Assembly: GCA_937870805.1 (NCBI GenBank)
Contig: CALMZT010001271.1
Coordinates: forward strand, 1 to 8,799
Reading direction: 5' to 3'
Length of the DNA stretch: 8,799 nucleotides
Source: an uncultured Chloroflexota bacterium
GTDB lineage: Bacteria; Chloroflexota; Anaerolineae; Aggregatilineales; Phototrophicaceae
The translations under genes were made by a program, and so were the position numbers. The notes beneath the pieces were generated by a model that made no database searches, was not told where the DNA came from, and was given only the letters and a program-made list of their open reading frames with translations. Of the stretch, positions 5,560 to 8,799 are shown in pieces (positions within the stretch are counted from its first letter, which is position 1; the number at the start of each line of letters is the position of its first letter).

Positions 5560-6762
5560 ATGCGTAGAGTTGCGAAAATTCTGCTGATTGCTGCTGTATG
5601 GGTGGTGATCAGTGTACTTCTGCTTGAAATTGTACTGCGACTGGCTGTGCCTGTGCTGCCGCCACGATTAGCAGCGGCAGCACGAGAAGTCCTCACTGGG
5701 CGGGGCTACATCGAAGGCTATAGTAATGCCTGGGAATACGATACCGAGCATTTCTACATCGTCAAACCGAACCTCGAAAATGTGCTGCAATTTGGTTCGC
5801 CCTCTGTCAGCTTTCGTCTGACAACCTATTCACTCTGGGGAAGTCGTATGGGCTTCCGTCTACAATCGCCTGAAATCAATTACTTTGTTGATGCCGCCTT
5901 CGTTGGCGACTCGCATACTTTCTGCTTTACTGAATTGGAGGATTGTTGGGTGACGGTGCTCAGCCGTGAGACGGGTATGGGGACGGTAAACTTTGGACAA
6001 CCCGTTACAGGTTCGCTTAGTCACCTCGCTTATCTTGAAGGGTTTGTTGCGCCTCTGCGTCCGCCATTGGTGGTGTGGCAGTTTGTTGGCAATGATTTCA
6101 ACGACGATTATGGGCTGATGGCGAATATCCGTCGTGAGATTGAACCGGTAGAAGTGGATATGTCGCAGTTTCCGCCCGCGCCCAGTCCGTCGCCTGTCTC
6201 ACCGACACAGGATTGGTTGCAGCGTAACTCGGTGTTGTATGGCATGGTGCAGATGCTCACGATGGGCAGGGTAGGGGGCTTGACGGAAGATGAGATGAAG
6301 CACTGGGACCCCTACCAGATTACTTATCGTGATGGCGTGCTGCAATTCGGGCGCTGGATTGAGCGCATGGTCGCTGATATGGATTACCCCCCCAACCAGA
6401 TTGGCTATCAGTATACACGTCAGGCGTTACAGCAGGCACAGGCAGACGTCGCCGCATGGGGTGGGCAGCTTGTCGTGCTGTTAGTGCCCACGCGCGAGTT
6501 AGTCTATCAGGATCAGACTGAGCCAATTTTGGGTGAGAGCGAATTTCAAGTGTGGGCAAGCGCGCACAATGCCATGTTAGGTTTGTGCGATGAATTGCAG
6601 TTGACGTGTTTTGATGCATTACCGGGTTTGCGTGAACGGGCGCAGCAAGGCGAACATCTCTACTGGACGGATGACCCACATTTGAACCCACGCGGTAACG
6701 CCGTCCTCGCTGAACTCATGCGCATATACCTGACCGAACAGGGCTTGCTTCCTCAGCGATAG
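5560..6762 (+). CDS. Membrane-anchored SGNH/GDSL hydrolase-like protein
   Basis: This 400-residue protein has an N-terminal transmembrane segment (about residues 5-28, following MRRVAK), which should anchor it with the catalytic domain outside the cytoplasm. The SGNH blocks are all visible: FVGDSH with nucleophile S118 (block I), G146 in VNFGQP (block II), GND at 177-179 (block III), and DDPHLNPRG with D371 and H374 (block V). The family comprises esterases and acetyl- or acyl-transferases, several acting on exopolysaccharide or cell-envelope glycans; the substrate here is unknown. ATG 5560 has GGAG six bases upstream; an in-frame GTG at 5530 would add ten residues from within a hairpin. The gene is 42 bp downstream of the Prim-Pol gene on the same strand and shares its G/T-ending codons with the 3' third of that gene. 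A seven-C run lies at 6387-6393. No O-acyltransferase or glycan gene accompanies it. Confidence 0.85.
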   Translation: MRRVAKILLIAAVWVVISVLLLEIVLRLAVPVLPPRLAAAAREVLTGRGYIEGYSNAWEYDTEHFYIVKPNLENVLQFGSPSVSFRLTTYSLWGSRMGFRLQSPEINYFVDAAFVGDSHTFCFTELEDCWVTVLSRETGMGTVNFGQPVTGSLSHLAYLEGFVAPLRPPLVVWQFVGNDFNDDYGLMANIRREIEPVEVDMSQFPPAPSPSPVSPTQDWLQRNSVLYGMVQMLTMGRVGGLTEDEMKHWDPYQITYRDGVLQFGRWIERMVADMDYPPNQIGYQYTRQALQQAQADVAAWGGQLVVLLVPTRELVYQDQTEPILGESEFQVWASAHNAMLGLCDELQLTCFDALPGLRERAQQGEHLYWTDDPHLNPRGNAVLAELMRIYLTEQGLLPQR

Positions 6763-6773
6763 TCTTTGCCTTT

Positions 6774-6801
6774 AACTGACAACTGATAACTGTTAACTGA
6801 T
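6774..6801 (+). repeat. Heptamer run (4 units)
   Basis: AACTGAC, AACTGAT, AACTGTT, AACTGAT stand in exact 7-base register, and the next bases GACTCCT may be a decayed fifth unit. This is the best-preserved of three such runs in the window. It sits in the 44-bp gap between two convergent genes (stops at 6762 and 6807). The sequence GTTAACTGATGACT can form only small stems, so it is not an obvious terminator. Confidence 0.7.
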
Positions 6802-6806
6802 GACTC

Positions 6807-7544
6807 CTACGCTGGCTTCAGTGACTGTGAAAGTTGCCAGGCGTCGATGCGCTGTCCGGTGCTGTCAGCCGCCTCGACCTTTGCCAGACGCACAAATGCC
6901 GGAGCCAACAGTGCAGGGTCAATCCAGCGCTGTTTCATTTCTTCCGAATAAGTGCTTGCCGACATCGGCGTGTTCATTGGCGCGCCCGGCGTCACCGTAT
7001 TGACAGCGATATTGAACGGCGTGCCTTCCATCGCCAGCACTTTCATCAATCCCTCTTGTCCGTGCTTGGCAGGAGTGTACGCGACTTCTCTGACGAAGCC
7101 CATAATCGCTGATGCTGATGATAGGAATACGATGCTGCCCCCGCCTGCGTCAATCATCGGCTGCCATACGGCTTTGCTCAACAGGAACGCCGCCTGCATG
7201 ATGATGTTGACTTCTTTTTGCCACTGCTCAAAGGTTACGTCAATCATCGAGCGCTCCTTGAGCAGTGCAGCATTATGCACCAGTACGCGCGGCTCTCCGT
7301 AATGCTCAAGTGCTTGCTGTGCGGCGCGCTGCGTCGAAGCGGCGTCTGCGAGATCGGCGGCAATCGGTAAAACGTCTGCGCCTTCTGCCTTTAATTCCTC
7401 TGCAAGTTGCTTTAACTTATCTTCCTGTACATCGATTAGCGCGATGCACATACCCTCGCGCGCATAGGCTTTGGCAATCGCATAACCCAGCCCTTGCGCG
7501 GCTCCCGTCAAAATGGCTGTTTTTCCACGCAGGTTTTCGATCAT
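6807..7544 (-). CDS. Short-chain dehydrogenase/reductase (SDR)
   Basis: This 245-residue classical SDR is an NAD(P)-dependent cytoplasmic oxidoreductase with a Rossmann fold. The cofactor motif TGAAQGLG is at 13-20. D38 at the end of the second strand suggests NAD(H) rather than NADP(H). The usual NNAG appears as HNAA (90-93). The catalytic set N113, S143, Y156 and K160 (YTPAK) is complete, and the full length is typical of the FabG-like class. The substrate (sugar, alcohol or oxo-acyl compound) cannot be told from sequence. The start codon overlaps the stop of the upstream aminotransferase gene as ATGA (7541-7544), and no strong ribosome binding site is seen, so translation is probably coupled. 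Its 3' end converges on the SGNH gene. Confidence 0.93.
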   Translation of the reverse strand: MIENLRGKTAILTGAAQGLGYAIAKAYAREGMCIALIDVQEDKLKQLAEELKAEGADVLPIAADLADAASTQRAAQQALEHYGEPRVLVHNAALLKERSMIDVTFEQWQKEVNIIMQAAFLLSKAVWQPMIDAGGGSIVFLSSASAIMGFVREVAYTPAKHGQEGLMKVLAMEGTPFNIAVNTVTPGAPMNTPMSASTYSEEMKQRWIDPALLAPAFVRLAKVEAADSTGQRIDAWQLSQSLKPA

Positions 7545-8710
7545 GGGATTAGCTTTCTGACGAACGATTTGAAGCGTTCAAGTCCTTCTTCAAACTCCGG
7601 CGAACCTTTGGTCAGCGCCCCGCGAATGAACCCCTCACCCGCGCCGCCGCCAATCGTGCCCGGCTGGAACACGAGCCGCGCCTCTTCCCGCGCTTTTGCC
7701 ACGAATTCCGCGCTGCTCAATCCTGTCGGGCGAATGTCAATGAATACGTAGTACGCGCCCTGGGGTTCGCTGCATAACAAGCCCACTTCTTTGAGCGTGC
7801 TCAACCACAACTGGCGTCGGCGGTCATACTCTATCAGCACATCCTTGAACCAGTCGCGCGGCTGCGTGAGCGCTGCTAAACCTGCATACTGTGCGACGGC
7901 GTTGGCGCAGATCATCATCGCGTGATGAAACGGCAGCATTGCCTCGACAATCTCGGCAGGGGCAGCGATATAACCGAGCCGCACGCCTGTCATCGCAAAG
8001 CTCTTGGAAAAGCTGTTGATCGTGATCGTGCGTTCGCGCATATTCGGCAGCGATGCCATGCTGAAGTGCTTGTGACCGTCGAATACATAGTATTCATAAA
8101 TTTCGTCAGAGATTACCATCAAATCCCGCTTTTGCGCCAGTGCTGCGATTTCTAACAGCTTGCTTTCAGGAAGCACCGTGCCCGTTGGATTGTTCGGTGA
8201 GACGACGACAATCGCTTTTGTTTGCGCTGTGATCGCGGCTTCGAGATCAGCGACATCAATCGTGAAATTACTCTCCGGTGTCGTCGGGACAGGAATCAGC
8301 GTGCCGCCGAGAATTTTCGCATCTCTCGTGTATTCGTCATAATGAGGCGAAGGTGTCAGCGCGTGGTCGCCGGGGTCAAGCAGCGTCATCAGCGTAATCA
8401 TCAGCGCTTCCTGCGCGCCTGATGTGACAATGATTTCGCTGTCCGGGTCAACGGCAATGTTGTTTTCTGACTTCAGCTTGTCGGCAATCGCTTTGCGCAG
8501 TTCAGGGATACCTGTCCATGAGGTGTATTGTATACGTCCACCAGAAACCGCCTCGTGCATTGCATCTAACACCGCTTGCGGAGGCATAAAATCCGGCGTG
8601 CCGCTGCCCAGATTAATCAGTCCCGCGATAGACACCGACGTTTGTCTACCGAGTGAGCCGCGCAGTTCCTTCGCACGATTCGACAAATGTTTATCAAGAT
8701 TGACCATCAT
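7541..8710 (-). CDS. PLP-dependent aminotransferase, class I/II
   Basis: This 389-residue fold-type I aminotransferase of the aspartate aminotransferase superfamily (COG0436-like) exchanges an amino group between an amino acid and a 2-oxo acid in the cytoplasm. Visible landmarks are GTPDF near the N-terminus, NNPTG at 173-177, SDEIY with PLP-contacting D202 and Y205, the PLP lysine K236 in NSFSKSFAMTGVRLGY, and carboxylate-binding R363 in FIRGALTK. The amino-acid specificity (aspartate, aromatic, alanine or other) is not determined. There are two adjacent start codons: ATG 8710 is only 4 bases from AGGA (8715-8718), whereas ATG 8707 is at a better 7 bases, so the true start may be 8707. The gene starts 12 bp inside the right 77-bp repeat, so its promoter must lie in or beyond that repeat. 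It is coupled to the SDR gene by a 4-bp overlap. Confidence 0.94.
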   Translation of the reverse strand: MMVNLDKHLSNRAKELRGSLGRQTSVSIAGLINLGSGTPDFMPPQAVLDAMHEAVSGGRIQYTSWTGIPELRKAIADKLKSENNIAVDPDSEIIVTSGAQEALMITLMTLLDPGDHALTPSPHYDEYTRDAKILGGTLIPVPTTPESNFTIDVADLEAAITAQTKAIVVVSPNNPTGTVLPESKLLEIAALAQKRDLMVISDEIYEYYVFDGHKHFSMASLPNMRERTITINSFSKSFAMTGVRLGYIAAPAEIVEAMLPFHHAMMICANAVAQYAGLAALTQPRDWFKDVLIEYDRRRQLWLSTLKEVGLLCSEPQGAYYVFIDIRPTGLSSAEFVAKAREEARLVFQPGTIGGGAGEGFIRGALTKGSPEFEEGLERFKSFVRKLIP

Positions 8711-8722
8711 ATTTTCCTATGA

Positions 8723-8799
8723 CAATACCTTCGCCAAAAATGAAGGGATGTAGGGCTTTTGAGGTAGAGTAGTTGTCAACCAAAACAAACGACTCAGGT
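8723..8799 (-). repeat. Right copy of 77-bp perfect terminal inverted repeat
   Basis: This is the exact reverse complement of bases 1-77. Read inward on the minus strand it leads directly into the aminotransferase leader, only 12 bp from its first start codon. In this copy the frame that stops at TAA in the left copy runs on through the aminotransferase start region before reaching TGA, so at most one copy carries a natural gene end in that frame. TTGACA within the repeat is suitably oriented to serve as a -35 element, but no good -10 follows. Confidence 0.97.

Noticed and set aside
3487..6762. Two-gene primase plus SGNH hydrolase defence system
   Set aside because: The SGNH protein is an envelope-anchored enzyme with no known link to primases; adjacency alone, with an intervening hairpin, does not support a joint system.
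1..8799. Composite transposon or linear plasmid with terminal repeats
   Set aside because: There is no transposase, telomere-type protein or partition gene, the cargo is housekeeping metabolism, and the repeat length equals a common k-mer size. Kept only as the alternative in the first finding.

Overview
The window reads as ordinary bacterial chromosome of moderate GC content with six well-supported protein genes: a small cupin, acetyl-CoA synthetase (acs), a primase-polymerase (Prim-Pol), a membrane-anchored SGNH hydrolase, a short-chain dehydrogenase/reductase (SDR) and a class I/II aminotransferase. No rRNA, tRNA, CRISPR array or complete insertion sequence was seen. The organism cannot be fixed from these genes. 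Two intergenic features, a GTAGGGGYGCAGCAC-type hairpin and degenerate AACTGAY heptamer runs, remind me of Chloroflexota (Anaerolineae-like) and cyanobacterial intergenic repeats; that is recollection, and I lean weakly to Chloroflexota.

Layout. Positions 1-77 and 8723-8799 are a perfect 77-bp inverted repeat lying exactly at the two window ends. The left copy may hold the tail of a truncated gene. From 78 to 298 is a leader with a degenerate hairpin, followed by the cupin gene (299-709) and a good intrinsic terminator. A heptamer run and a perfect TATAAT box precede acs (919-2826), which is closed by a hairpin terminator. A gene-poor stretch of about 660 bp (2827-3486) contains a palindrome next to a TATAAT box, a possible 17-codon ORF, another heptamer run and a hairpin. 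The Prim-Pol gene (3487-5517) and the SGNH hydrolase gene (5560-6762) follow on the same strand, separated by 42 bp containing a strong hairpin. A third heptamer run sits at the convergent junction. The aminotransferase and SDR genes (8710 to 6807, minus strand) form a translationally coupled pair sharing an ATGA overlap.

How the genes work together. The clearest functional unit is the aminotransferase-SDR pair, probably a small amino- or oxo-acid metabolic operon of unknown substrate. Acs makes acetyl-CoA from acetate and appears to be transcribed alone. The Prim-Pol protein looks like the orphan replication gene of a former plasmid or phage-like element: no helicase, integrase or other replication gene is present.

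The observations most worth following are: the exact 77-bp inverted repeat at the ends, which equals a common assembler k-mer size and so may mark graph edges bounded by a longer real repeat; an abrupt change of codon third-position composition near 4800, inside the continuous Prim-Pol frame; the Prim-Pol domain string ending in a rubredoxin-like zinc ribbon; and phased heptamer repeats recurring in three intergenic gaps. I do not see convincing evidence of a new defence or other multi-gene system.
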